Positions 43,101 through 53,884 of a DNA stretch of 64,000 bases are shown piece after piece. The position numbers were made by a program, and so were the translations under genes. How positions within the stretch are numbered: position 1 is the first letter of the stretch; each line of letters begins with the position of its first letter. The stretch comes from Rotaria macrura. Its lineage: Eukaryota > Rotifera > Eurotatoria > Philodinida > Philodinidae. The notes under the pieces were generated by a model. It was not told the DNA's origin, ran no database searches, and saw only the letters and a list, made by a program, of their open reading frames with translations. The stretch is from the NCBI GenBank assembly GCA_900239685.1, contig OENT01000206.1, positions 62,001 through 126,000 on the forward strand. The letters are read 5' to 3'.

Positions 43101-46100
43101 GAAAAATTTAATGATGTATCATTTGATATAATCAAAAATTGCTTTCTTCGAGAATATATTATTCGAAATTTACCTGTCGGACAAAAATGTTATGTTCGAG
43201 TATCAGCTGGAAATATGAAAGGTTTCAGTGAAGCCACTATTGCTAATCCACCTTATTGTGTACCATCAAGTATGCCGCATTTTATCATGTCAATAAAGAA
43301 ATACACATTCGTGTCTTTTACAGGTTGGCGAGAATTTTCTAAAACAGCACGTACAAATATATGGGATTTACGTTTTGAAGAAATTCTAAATAAAATTTTC
43401 AGTGAACGAGAAAGCAGTGGAATCGGTCGAACATTGGATGGTATTGGTAGATGCATGGTGTTTTGAAATGTTTAACAAAAATAATTTGTCATTTATTTAT
43501 GAATAGAATCATTGGATACATCAGTGAGAAAGAATCCTCGACGAAGTTATGGAAATCTACGAAAAAATCTTCGACAATTATTTCAGTTTTATCCTCGATT
43601 AGCGAAATCAATAAAACGGTAAAGTTTCTCCTGCGTTTTTGTTTTGTGTCAAGCTAAAACGAATTCTATCACGTTTTGTTTGGTTTGGTTTTCACTAGAG
43701 GACTTTATCTAGTATCAGTGATGTTGAACAGTGATCGAATATTAGTCACAACGGAAGATGTTTTACCGATGGTTGAAGTTGATGAAAATTATGGTCATAA
43801 TTTACTAACCGACTTTCAATGGTTTATGAAATTAACATTCGTATGGGATGATTTGAAAAGTTTAAGACCTGATTTTGAACGATGTTCCAGTGCAACGTCA
43901 TTTTATTTACGAATGAAACTTGTTCAAGCAGCGATCGAACTTCAAGTAAGAGAGAAAATGAAATAGAAACGTTTGCTTAATTGAATGAGAGTCCAGCTCT
44001 GTAGCATCGACACGCTTTCAATCTTGATGTGTCAAGACATTGAAATGAATTCGAAACTTCGATATCTCCGTAATCGAAGCACTCGTAATGACAACCATCG
44101 ATTATCTAGAATAACAACGTTGTCTAGCTTAGGGAAATCGGTACTTATCTTGTAAGTAGACCGACGTCGATTCATGTATTCTTATGATGATTCTCAACTG
44201 TTTCTATTTTTGACAATCATGTGTACCCATCTGTATTTTATTCGTTTTCTTTCCATTCAAAAATGTTGAGACGCTTCTAATACCGCTCATGTGTGAGTAC
44301 AATCGAGATGAAAAATCATCCCTTAATCCACTATCGTAGTAGAATATGACGAACACAAAAAATATCAATCAAAATAGATTGATGATTTCAGAAGCCATGC
44401 TAGCAATGATCTCGAGTATAGCAAAAACAAAACGTCGACATGATATTTTAAGAGAGTATTTTTATTCAGTGTACAGGCAGCGATAAAAACGATTTAAATG
44501 AATGAATCAAAGTATTTGAACTTTTTTGTTGATATACCTGCGATATTGTTTGGCAAAGGAATATTTAAGGAACACTTCAATTACATGGATGATGATTTGC
44601 CAAAGCCAACGTTTCGATTCACGTATACGATTTTCCATATAAATGTATTTGTTTGTCAAATAAGACTTTGAAGACTTCCTAGAGTAGTAGAATAGTAATC
44701 ATGAGTTACTTTTACTCCACTTCCTTGTTGACAGGTCGTGACAAATTTTCAACTTTGTAGACTAGATTCATTTCGCATTTGTAGCGTATGAGTCAAATGA
44801 AAACAAATACGGAAGAGTTGTGTCCAAGAAAAAAAAAACAAGATACGATCATCTTTTATTTATTAGGAAGAACAGATACGTCGACATTTATTTATTTATT
44901 CTATAAGGATTACGCCCACAGGTTTTCCTTGAGTAAGTCAAACTTGCAATTATTAGATAGTACATGCTCATTTATTCTACAACGTTGTTAGATGATGATT
45001 TACTCTTTGTGACATAGTGAGGAAACAAGGTTGTTGCTCACCTTTGGAACGACAGATTGAAAGGAGAATGTGCCCAACAGAAAAAATGCACCAAGAAAGA
45101 GCGCTGTGAACTTTAATTTAAAAAGCAGGATGCTTACTACTAAGGTACCGGTAATTATGTTCTATAGACTCATCTCGCTTTACACATCTACAGCATCATT
45201 CACTTATATGTACTCATTCTTTTCGTTTTGCTGTATCTTGACAATACTCCAGAAGGTTTTCATTTCTATATGATTAGATAGAGTAATGACTATAATATCC
45301 AGTTGTTAGGTTTTCTTGTGATTTACGTTTTACTCCAATGAAATAGTAATTTGATCGTTTTGACATAGTTAGATGGGAAATTCCATTCTCTATCAAACTA
45401 TCCATTTTCACCCCATCTATTTCTCAGCTTCATTGAAATTTGAGTGAATTTCTGATCAATAATTTGATGAAAAAATTTAATCATTTGGTTTTCTCCAACA
45501 CTTTCTAGTCGTTCGTATAAAGATATCGTTAGATACAACAAAACTGTCTCTATTGATTCATACAATTTTGACTTGATTTAGTTACAAGGTCCCATAGATG
45601 AATGCGAAGTAGTGCGAATATAGTATTGAAAATCTAGTTCCATAAAAGTGTTCATATCTGAACAGTGAAATTGAATTTTCTCGTCAAATTCAAAACATTG
45701 TCAGTCGATTCTGTGTGTAACTTTAATATTAATGTACCTCTTCAAACTAAAGCAAGTCTTGAAATAAATAGAATGAAAATCATACAGCTGAACAGAGTAG
45801 TCGATGTTAATGAAACACTAAGTTAAATTGTTATGATAAATCTTGAAAATAAAACAAATGAATGTTTCACTTCTTTCAAGCTGTTCTCGTTGATAATATG
45901 TTCATCATTTTGACATTAGAAAATAGTTTATATGTGAGTTTAAAATTTATTTATTAGATATGACCATTTTAAAAATATCCTATAACTCATTCATTGTTGA
46001 AATACTGTTCATGTTTTCCTTATCGATAATTCAATGAAAATGTTTAGACACTGGAAGAGATCAATAATCTTGGTCGTCTGCATCACACATACATTCGAGA

Positions 46101-48370
46101 TCGTGATGGTAACGTTGCATTTATTTTAATAAATGATTTATCTTCCGATGCACGTACAAATATTTGTCCACCGAATTTAAAATGGATGGCCATGACAAAA
46201 TTTTTCGAAATAATGAAGGAATCTTCGTCAGTAACAAGCAATACTTGTTCTCAACAAATAATTGAAAATCTTCCAGTATGACTGAAATAAAGTCGAGATT
46301 TTTCAAAATTTTCATGCGTAAATATTTGCTTTTGAAAAAAAAAACAGGAGATGATCGATTTTTATCGTGCATCAATGCGTCGTCTTGATTCTGGTCTATA
46401 CGTTGCTTATTTGAAAATCCAAAATAGTGTTGATTCCATACGTGTTCTTGTTAACAAATACATGCCCGGTTCGTTACCGTGCACAAAAATTCGTTCTGTA
46501 GCAAATGTTTCAAGGTAAATCCCTTTTCAATCTATGTAATGAACCTCCTTTCTTGTTACAAACGTTTTCTATTTCTAGAGAAGAATGGGAATGGTTACAT
46601 AAAAGTAATAATGAAAGTTCAACCGATGATGAATCTTCCGACAATTGTCTTGATCTATTTAAAACCCAATTTCGCATTGCAGCTAAAGAACTATTTATTA
46701 TGTTGGGTAGGAGTTCGACGGGAAGAAAAAGGAAACAAATAAAACTTGTCAATGAAATAAATTTATTTAGATATTCCCGATGCACATTTTTCAAATAGTC
46801 GAATATATGATTCACAAGTTGTTGAAATTCGTGATGATCTATCATTAATTATTTTGATGTCGACCGCTGATGAAGTGAACATTCTTTCAAGGCCATCGAA
46901 TCATTCTCTTACGTCATTTATTTATTTACCTATATACATATTTGAAGTTTGTAAGTATTCAACAAAGGACAATATGAGAACGAAGACAAATTACTACTAC
47001 ATACTGAGAATGTTCTAAGCTTCATCTAAATTTAATTGTTTCCATTAAATTCACAACTTCCAGAAGATTATCAATGATAGTTTAGCATGTAAAGTTACAT
47101 GGAGAATAGTTCGATTTTGACATGTTGATATATTAGTAGGCTTCTATCTGAAACTAGGATATTAGATAAAGAAACCGGCATTGATCTCCAATAACTACAT
47201 GTATACACACAAGAAAGTTTGATTCTATTCTTGTGTTGAGAAATAAGATTAACTGTTTTTAATTTACGTATTGTTAAGATTTTATAATCAAGCTATCCTT
47301 ACAACTATGATTGATCAAACTAAACATAGTCTATTCTAATCTATACTAGTGGGTCTTTCTTAGACTAAACAATATTTGACTTGAAATCTCATTTTTGCTA
47401 TCATTCATAAGGTTTGTCTATAGATGAATTCGGTCAATCGTACGACTACACAATTTTATATACGGATTAAAATTCAGTACATGTATTAAAATGCGAAAGA
47501 AATTCCTACGGATATAAATCTCTTTGGGAGCTTTTTTCCTACTTGTCATCAAGTTCTTATTGTGCTAGAATAACTTTCCATCGATGTTTCATAGATATTG
47601 AATAATGTCTATTATATTTAATCTTCATTTTAGTTCAACATCTAAGTAATAATTATCGTTTTATATGTCAATATAGTCGCGTCTCGATCTGTCTGGATTT
47701 TGAACTAATCTATGCACAACAAAATCAACGTGAAGCTTTTTCAATCAATGAATTAGATGAAACACGTTGTCGTTTAAATCATTTATTATCATGCCAACAA
47801 GATCTTGATGATATATGGCGTTTATCACGTTGGCTCGTTCATGTTATAAATTGTGCAAAAGATAAAACATATTCTGGCATATCATTGAAACCATTTCAAT
47901 CATCGACGAATTTTATCGAAATAAAACTGGATCGATCACCATGTTCAACGTCATCGTTATATGCTTCTAACTATTTACTAGATAATTTTCTTGATAAGGA
48001 ACAGGATACAATTGAACTAACATTCTACAGACCCTTACTGACATCAAATACACATATTCCATTTAAATTACGTGTAAATAAAATGACAAAATTAAATGAA
48101 ATAGCGACAATTATTCTACAACAACAAGAAGATATATTTTTTAAAACGAATTCATTCTTAAATTTTGTTTGGAAGCGTTCGAATCAACGTGAATTCAACC
48201 TTGAAGGCAATTTAACAGCGTTTGACATTCAAACTCGTCTCTCTCGTTTTGGCGGAAAAATTCTCTTACTTTTGAACAGTTCATCATCACCGTATTCATC
48301 GAGTTTATTTGTACCTACATCAGAAATTATAACGACAAAACCTGGATCAAGTTTAAGTTTAAACATCTAA
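34171..48370 (+). CDS. ANKFN1: ANKFN1 / wide awake homologue (ankyrin, FN3, RA-like domain protein)
   Basis: Nineteen exons join in phase, giving 1187 residues: 34171-34466, 37855-38030, 38101-38204, 38273-38319, 39635-39936, 40008-40071, 40144-40247, 40329-40450, 42379-42511, 42905-43018, 43084-43269, 43324-43440, 43507-43618, 43699-43945, 46048-46275, 46348-46514, 46579-46706, 46771-46950 and 47634-48370. The first about 300 residues are Ser/Arg/Asn-rich and disordered. An ankyrin unit (FDWRPLDIAIMLNNILMVQL) lies near residue 335. A fibronectin III domain (IPDAPTNVHLMVTGSDNITV ... YVRVSAGNMKGFSEA) lies near 450-550. The conserved ANKFN1 core (LKSLRPDFERCSSATSFYLR) follows at about 690. A Ras-associating-like fold (ELTFYRPLLTSN ... 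KLNEIATIILQQQ) is near the C-terminus. In flies WAKE is a clock-output protein that promotes sleep through GABA-A receptor localisation. Only one ankyrin repeat is obvious. Introns reach 3.4 kb. Confidence 0.92.
41052..41307. repeat. Element G: 256-bp MITE with TA target duplication
   Basis: The left end GGGGTACAACAAATC matches the inverse of the right end (GGAGTGCAACAAATC), and both sides are flanked by TA. The interior is a mosaic of AAATCCAA and its complement TTTGGATT. It carries no ORF of its own. TA duplication fits a Tc1/mariner-type non-autonomous element. It lies in intron 8 of the ANKFN1-like gene. Confidence 0.6.
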
Positions 48371-48414
48371 CCAAATATAAACATGTGTTTTCATATTTGA
48401 AATGTCAATAAATA

Positions 48415-49507
48415 CTATGTGATATTATGTAAACAGAACAAGTTCGTGTAAGAAATCATGAAGAGCTGTCTGTGAAATTCATTCGTACATAATGCAGTGA
48501 CAATAAATAGCGTGGCTATTCTGATTTTCATTTGAATAATGTATGGTGGGCGTGACCAAACGTTACAGAGTTTCACTTCTTTGACTTCTACGCCCAATAT
48601 TTCGACAATGAAACAACATTCATCGATAAAATTTTTAAGAAGGATATAGATATTAGTGGATTCTATTATATTTCCAAAACAAATTGAGTTTGATTGACCA
48701 AAGGCATCAAAATTAACAGGCAAAACATCAACTTTTACGGAATTTCAGAAAACAGAAGTTTTGTTTTGAGCGTACCAGTTAAATGTAGCCTAGATCGTCT
48801 CAGATTAATTTTCAAACGACCCCTTAATTACCAATTAGAAGATCACAAATGGTGCAATAATAATCGTCATGGACTTTTCCTTTAGCATGTTTCCTATCAG
48901 AGAAAACTTCAGAAAAATGACTAGTGCAGAACTTCACATGTGTTTTTGCGCTGCTGTGTAGATACTTTCATGTATCTTTTTCCTGTTACAGAACTAATTA
49001 CTAAGCTCTGATTTCAACACAAATAGATAGTTCCAAGTTCGATCCACCCAAAAATGACGTATCAAAATCAAATCAAGTTTGCATAATAACACAAAATAAG
49101 GACCCAAACCTTTTTTTAAAGGTAAAAAACCTTTGCGCATCGAAGCATGAATGAAAATATGCCATATTTTTAGAGAATTCGATTTTCTATCCGATGGGAG
49201 AGTTTTCGGGATTTTCAATTAGAAATACGAAGGCAAAAATATTTATTTAACCTTCCAAAATGTTGTTAACTTAAACTTTCAGTATGGAAGTGTAACTTTA
49301 ATTTGTTTTCGAGATCAGATTCACAATTAGCGCAAAATGCATTTTCAATCGTTGCTCGAGTGAAAACAAAACAGTCAAATTTTCGAATACGAAGCGGATA
49401 GTTAGTTGACCAATGCCCAGATTTAAATAATGCAAAGTTAGAGTAAAATTGTTTTTCTAGTTCATTTACATTTAGTTTGAAAGCGGTTGAAAAATTGATC
49501 AGTACTA
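48415..49507 (-). CDS. Unrecognised coding traces, minus strand
   Basis: Three minus-strand stretches look more like protein than chance. One is at 49507-49280, about 75 codons, ending with a Cys/His-rich tail (FCANCESDLENKLKLHFHTE). The second is at 49218-48994 (LKKGLGPYFVLLCKLDL). The third is at 48723-48415, about 100 codons (PVNFDAFGQSNSICFGNIIE onward). I could not build a single clean splice chain, and no family is recognised. The Cys-x2-Cys ... His-x2-His spacing hints at a zinc-binding fold. It could be a gene, a dead gene or a transposon remnant. It lies convergent to the ANKFN1-like gene. Confidence 0.25.
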
Positions 49508-49852
49508 TTTAGTTTTTGTTTTAATTGATTACGGTTTGATTGAAAAAAAACCTCGAGTGAAAAAAAATGTGAATTTTAACTATGAATTCACTCTTTTAAT
49601 ATTGTCTGTCAATTGTCTATTCCAGTTGTTTTGTCACCATTTGGAAACTATTATATTCAGATTCAATGTTACAAAATGAGTAGAAAAATGTTATTTCAAT
49701 GAATTAAAAGTTGATAGACTGAAAAGAAATTTATACAGTGTAAGTACCCAAACATGCTTGAAAATATATATTTCTAGACAATTTTGTAAGCTTATCTAGG
49801 TTTTTGTTAGAAGGGATTAGATACCAGTCTCATATCTTATTAGAATCGCTGG

Positions 49853-49912
49853 TGTGAGTATGGATGCGGGGTGTGCGTGTCTTCTTGTAAACCGACCCAC
49901 ACCCTAAGCATC
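49853..49912. repeat. GT-rich hairpin-like island, copy 2
   Basis: GGTGTGAG and GGGGTGTGCGTG are followed, after a TCTTCTTG spacer, by CCGACCCACACCC. The arms GGGTGTG and CACACCC can pair. The arrangement resembles the inverse of 13594-13674, suggesting two copies of one small family. Confidence 0.35.
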
Positions 49913-49975
49913 GTAATTAGTATAATGTAAAATAAAAGTACATATATTCTTGTCGCTTTCATCATTAGGATCGAT

Positions 49976-50798
49976 ATGTCTAACCTTCGTCACAATATAC
50001 CAGAGATGTCCATCGACATAGAAAAAAGGGAATCATTGGTGACAAACCAAAAAAAAATGACCGTGACCATGGCCAAAGAGCGTTGGTCACTAGTCCATCC
50101 AGGATCCAGGAGATGTAAAGTTCTACTACTATTGCAAACATGAAATGATCGATCTAGAAAAACACGCTTGTGAAAAGAGCTGCTTTTATTGTTTAAAATG
50201 CTTGATGAAGATTGTAAATCTCGAGACACATTCTAGAAATCGATTGAAAAATTCACTGTGATCCCGATTGCTTTCATTCTGAAACGATATGTACATACAA
50301 ACAATTTGTTATTCAACTCATCAGATGCTACCCTATCATATCACTATCAAGCTCTACAACGAGTTTCTTCGGATCACTCGTTGATTTTCTTCATTCTAGA
50401 TGTAATACAAAAAAGACTGAACGATTTCTTATCTCATTCCTTCGAACTGTTTGTGAACTATTTGGAAAGTAAGTCATCCTTCTTTACCGTTAATCGAAAA
50501 TCGTTGATTGACTTCTAGACAGAAAAATTGCTTCGTCGATCATTGTGATCTACTGAAATATTTTCTTCTTGAACTCATTGAAATCAAAAAACGCCTTGAT
50601 ATTCGTCAACGTTTAAATTCGAACAATACGCTAGTAAATCTTCTCTCAGATGTTTCTCACGATTCTGAAGGACAGAAAGTCAACATCCAAAGTTATTACA
50701 CCGACGAAGTTGAACAATGTTATTATATCTATTGTTTACATATGGTCTTATTCACTAACTATGTGTGCCCTCTATATTTCGATCTAAGTCATATATAA
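49976..50798 (+). CDS. Candidate Cys-rich protein, fragmented coding traces
   Basis: Protein-like stretches follow each other on the plus strand. The first is an ATG at 49976 seven bases after an ATTAG acceptor. Next come a Cys cluster from 50121 (FYYYCKHEMIDLEKHACEKS then CFYCLKC, i.e. C-x11-C-x3-C-x2-C-x2-C) and QALQRVSSDHSLIFF from about 50336. From about 50521 a helical part reads NCFVDHCDLLKYFLLELIEI. Neighbouring pieces are in different frames. The best donor after 50466 (GTAAGT) puts the next exon out of frame, so either I have misplaced the exons or the gene is damaged. It could be the 5' part of the HEXXH gene that follows element D. No family is recognised. Confidence 0.3.
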
Positions 50799-51715
50799 CT
50801 CGAAGGAGCATTCACCAACCAACGAACGAACGTATTCGCCTTCTATTTTTCTCCGTAGCGTGATCGTACAATACGCTTTTTTCGAAAATTGATCTATCAG
50901 TTACTGAGCATTGTTTGATCTATCGTCTTTGTTCGATTTCACTTGAAAAAAAAATGGATAGATCCCAGGTCGAGGTTTACGTTGTCCGCATACGGTCGTT
51001 TATGGTCGTAAACGACATCGTTCACGACCGTATACATGCCATATACGCTCCGTATACGACCGTATTTCATCGTATTACATGGTTCAGTATTACGATCGTA
51101 TATCTCCGTGACCGTATACGGAGAAATACGGAGGCCGTATATGGAGCATTTACGATCGCAAACGGTCGTGTTTTCATCGTATCTTATCGTATACGATCGG
51201 TTTTCATTGTTTATCTCAAGAAGTACCTATATTGTATTACTATGGATAAGTCTTTCTCGTTTATTGAAAAAATATTTATGAAATCGATTTCTTTATTAAT
51301 CCATCTTTAAAGTTTAAAACAGAAATAGTTTAATACTTTACATAAAAAAGTACAAAATCATACAGATAGAAGTGTACATGATAAAAATTAACTCAACTAA
51401 ATGAAAAAAAAGCAACGCACATAAAACATAATAAATCACATATACGTAAAACAAAGTGCACGATGTGCACGGAAAAGAGAAAAAATTTAGATAAAACACT
51501 ATGTAGACGAAAGTGCAACTTACCATTGAACAACTAACTACTCGTCGAAGAGTCAAAAGAAGAACGTTGTTGAAGTTGTTGTCTGCAAAAAACAAGTGGC
51601 GCGATGAAATTATAAGTCATCAGTTACTATCACTTTGTTAATCACATTATCTAAAATCAAAAAGAAGAAAAAGCAGAAAGATTTTGTATTCTTATAATTC
51701 NTATATACATGTATA

Positions 51716-51749
51716 TTTTTTTCTTTTCTTTCCTTTCCTTTCCTTTCGT
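51716..51749. repeat. TTTCC microsatellite beside an ambiguous base
   Basis: A run of TTTCC-like units in element D, 14 bp downstream of the only N in the window (51702). Other simple repeats are TA at about 1470-1486, poly-C at 11802-11818, TTTC/TC at about 27474-27506 and a G run at about 55431-55441. Confidence 0.7.
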
Positions 51750-52294
51750 TCATCATTTTCTTTCCATTAGCACATCGATGGAGAACACAAACGAAAAGCA
51801 TATACTTTCGTTCTTTGCATCGAAGGCTTTCCTCTTGTTCTTTTCTCATAATATATCCAAAATGCTTGGGAAGAAGAAAAAAGAAAATCGCTTCGTTCTC
51901 CCAGAGTATTACTATTTCGGTACCAATGAATCTTTTAGAATGCATATGTTGGTTGAGCACAAAGCTGCAAAATGAGTCACGATTTAGCATGTTTCTCATA
52001 TGAGTATTTTTCTATGAAAACATTAGAAAAGTTGATATTTCAAAAAATTAATACACAACCATCATATACGACCGTATACGGTCGTCGTATGACTCCGTAT
52101 ACGGAGTGCTGGATCATTTGTTTTCGCTTCTCCGTATTTTTTCACGGCCTCCGTATATGGAGTCCGTATGTGAACGTTTTCTACCGTATACGAGCATTGT
52201 ATACGGAATCCATACACGATCTCCGTTTAGCATCGTTTATCTCCGTAAACGATCGTTTACGATCGTGGATGTTGGACCTGGGATACGACCCAAC

Positions 52295-52397
52295 GGTACT
52301 TCTTCAGAATAGTCACACCCTAACAATGAAATGACCAATAAATTCTTTTTCCTTTCCTCTCTTCTTTGTTGGAGTGTGACTATTCTGAAGAAATACC
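52295..52397. repeat. 103-bp foldback element with 9-bp target-site duplication
   Basis: The arm GGTACTTCTTCAGAATAGTC (running 24 bp, 52295-52318) pairs with 52374-52397 at 23 of 24 positions, and weaker pairing extends about 12 bp inward. The element is flanked by CGACCCAAC (52286-52294) and CGACCCATC (52398-52406), a 9-bp duplication with one mismatch. A 9-bp duplication is typical of Mutator-like transposons. It lies immediately outside the D2 island. Confidence 0.7.
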
Positions 52398-52483
52398 CGA
52401 CCCATCTACCACTAAAAGTACAGCAAAAAATAATCACGTGAGTCACTTCTCGACATTGTAATGTTGCAAGCGGTAGAGGTTTT

Positions 52484-52600
52484 TCTAGACCGGTACCTAT
52501 CTGAACCTGTCAGATGGGACCGACCGGTAGACCGACATGAATCATGGTCGAATTTTCTCATCTTATATGAGTTATCGTCAACGTTTTTCATCTTATATGA
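52484..52600. repeat. Small ACCGGTA island and short direct repeat
   Basis: AGACCGGTACC and GACCGGTAGACCG flank a CTGAACCTGTCAGATGG stretch. Two copies of TCATCTTATATGAGT follow, about 35 bp apart. This may be the end of another small element inside D. Confidence 0.3.
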
Positions 52601-53884
52601 GTCATATCTAACTTTAAATCACTAGATAAATTACTTAAGACTTCTCTTTCATCCCTAAACAGCCTTCATGCAACATGGTTATCGATACACACTGAAGAAT
52701 ATAGCAAGAAATGTGATCCTATCTTCCTAACTAGCTCCAACAATCGTGAAAACCCTGGCTCTTGACACTCTTTTGGTCTGACGGCAGAGATTTCGATGTC
52801 TAAAACGACTTGATAGCTTTTCTGACATACTGACTTTCACTCTCGGCATAATCTGTGATCTACATAATAAAGTTCCCTAAAAGATAACAGCAAAGAATAC
52901 GCTCTTTTGCTTATTTGGGGACTGGGAGAATGCTATTCTTTGTGAATTATTGATTAGATAGAGTCTATTATTAAAATCTGTTCGAACAATATCAGTTTTA
53001 GTTCATTTCATTAAGACTATGGTAGTAAAGACCGAATAATTTGCTATACTCTACTATTACTTGATTGTTCATGAGCGATGAAATTCGTGGGGTTTAATTT
53101 CATACACCATTAAATAAAATAGATTCATGCTAACAAGCTCTTGCTCCACTTTGATAGTTGAATGGAAACAGACTTTAATGCTCTAGAGTACAGCTTTGAT
53201 AGGAGGGTCATTATATAAACATGCAAAGTAGAACTAAATATGTATAATAAAGTTACAATCGCGAACCATGATCCCATTTTGTTTCCATCATGAAATTTAA
53301 TAAAGAAGTGATTTGTTTAAATATATAAGGTTTATTTTGATGAATATTGACTTAATATAAACAGTATATCCAGATCGAACAAGCACGGTCGTAAACGACC
53401 GTATACGGGAAATACAACGATATACGGAGAAAAAAACGATCGTTTATGGTCCTCGTATACAAAATCCATAAACGGTTTCCATTTTCCACTGTATTCCTCC
53501 GTATGAGATCGTGTTTGTCCGTATACGACACGGCGATATACGACCGTAATACTGGACCATGTAAAACACTATAACACGCGACCGTATACGGTCGTGTGGG
53601 GAGCGTATACAGTCGTTTACAGCCGTATACGAATTCCGTAATCGTCAACCTAGGTACCTCATGCGTTTTCGTAGAAACCGTTATGGATGCCAATAAAATT
53701 AGCGTGATGTGCAAAACGTACACTTTTATGATTTCAAAAAATCGAGATAAAATAAGCAAAAACAAATACAAAAAAATCTAGACTAGTCGATAAGGAATCC
53801 TAGACCGACAGTTTACCGTTACTGGTTGCAGCACTGCGACATTAATGTTTTTTCGCAAACATGTGATCATTTCTGTCTTGTAGA

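Larger units (their letters stand above)
50962..53657. repeat. Element D: CCGTATACGG islands, long inverted pair plus a third island
   Basis: Three islands are dense in CCGTATACGG, CGTTTACG and TCGTATAC: D1 at 50962-51210, D2 at 52063-52284 and D3 at 53385-53657. D1 and the inverse of D3 align over about 250 bp (shared block TTACATGG-TCCAGTATTACG with small changes). Their outer ends are related (CCCAGGTCGAGG and CCTAGGTTGACG). D2 is also inverted relative to D1, and a 10-bp end, ATCCCAGGTC, is shared exactly between 50962-50971 and 52275-52284. The structure may be one 2.7-kb element or a 1.3-kb element with an extra arm. The interior has no credible ORF, a TTTCC microsatellite and one N at 51702. 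Confidence 0.6.

Noticed and set aside
50915-52334. ORFs with repeated VYGR, TVYDR and SPYV-type peptides
   Set aside because: They are translations of the CCGTATACGG word in several frames, not a tandem-repeat protein.
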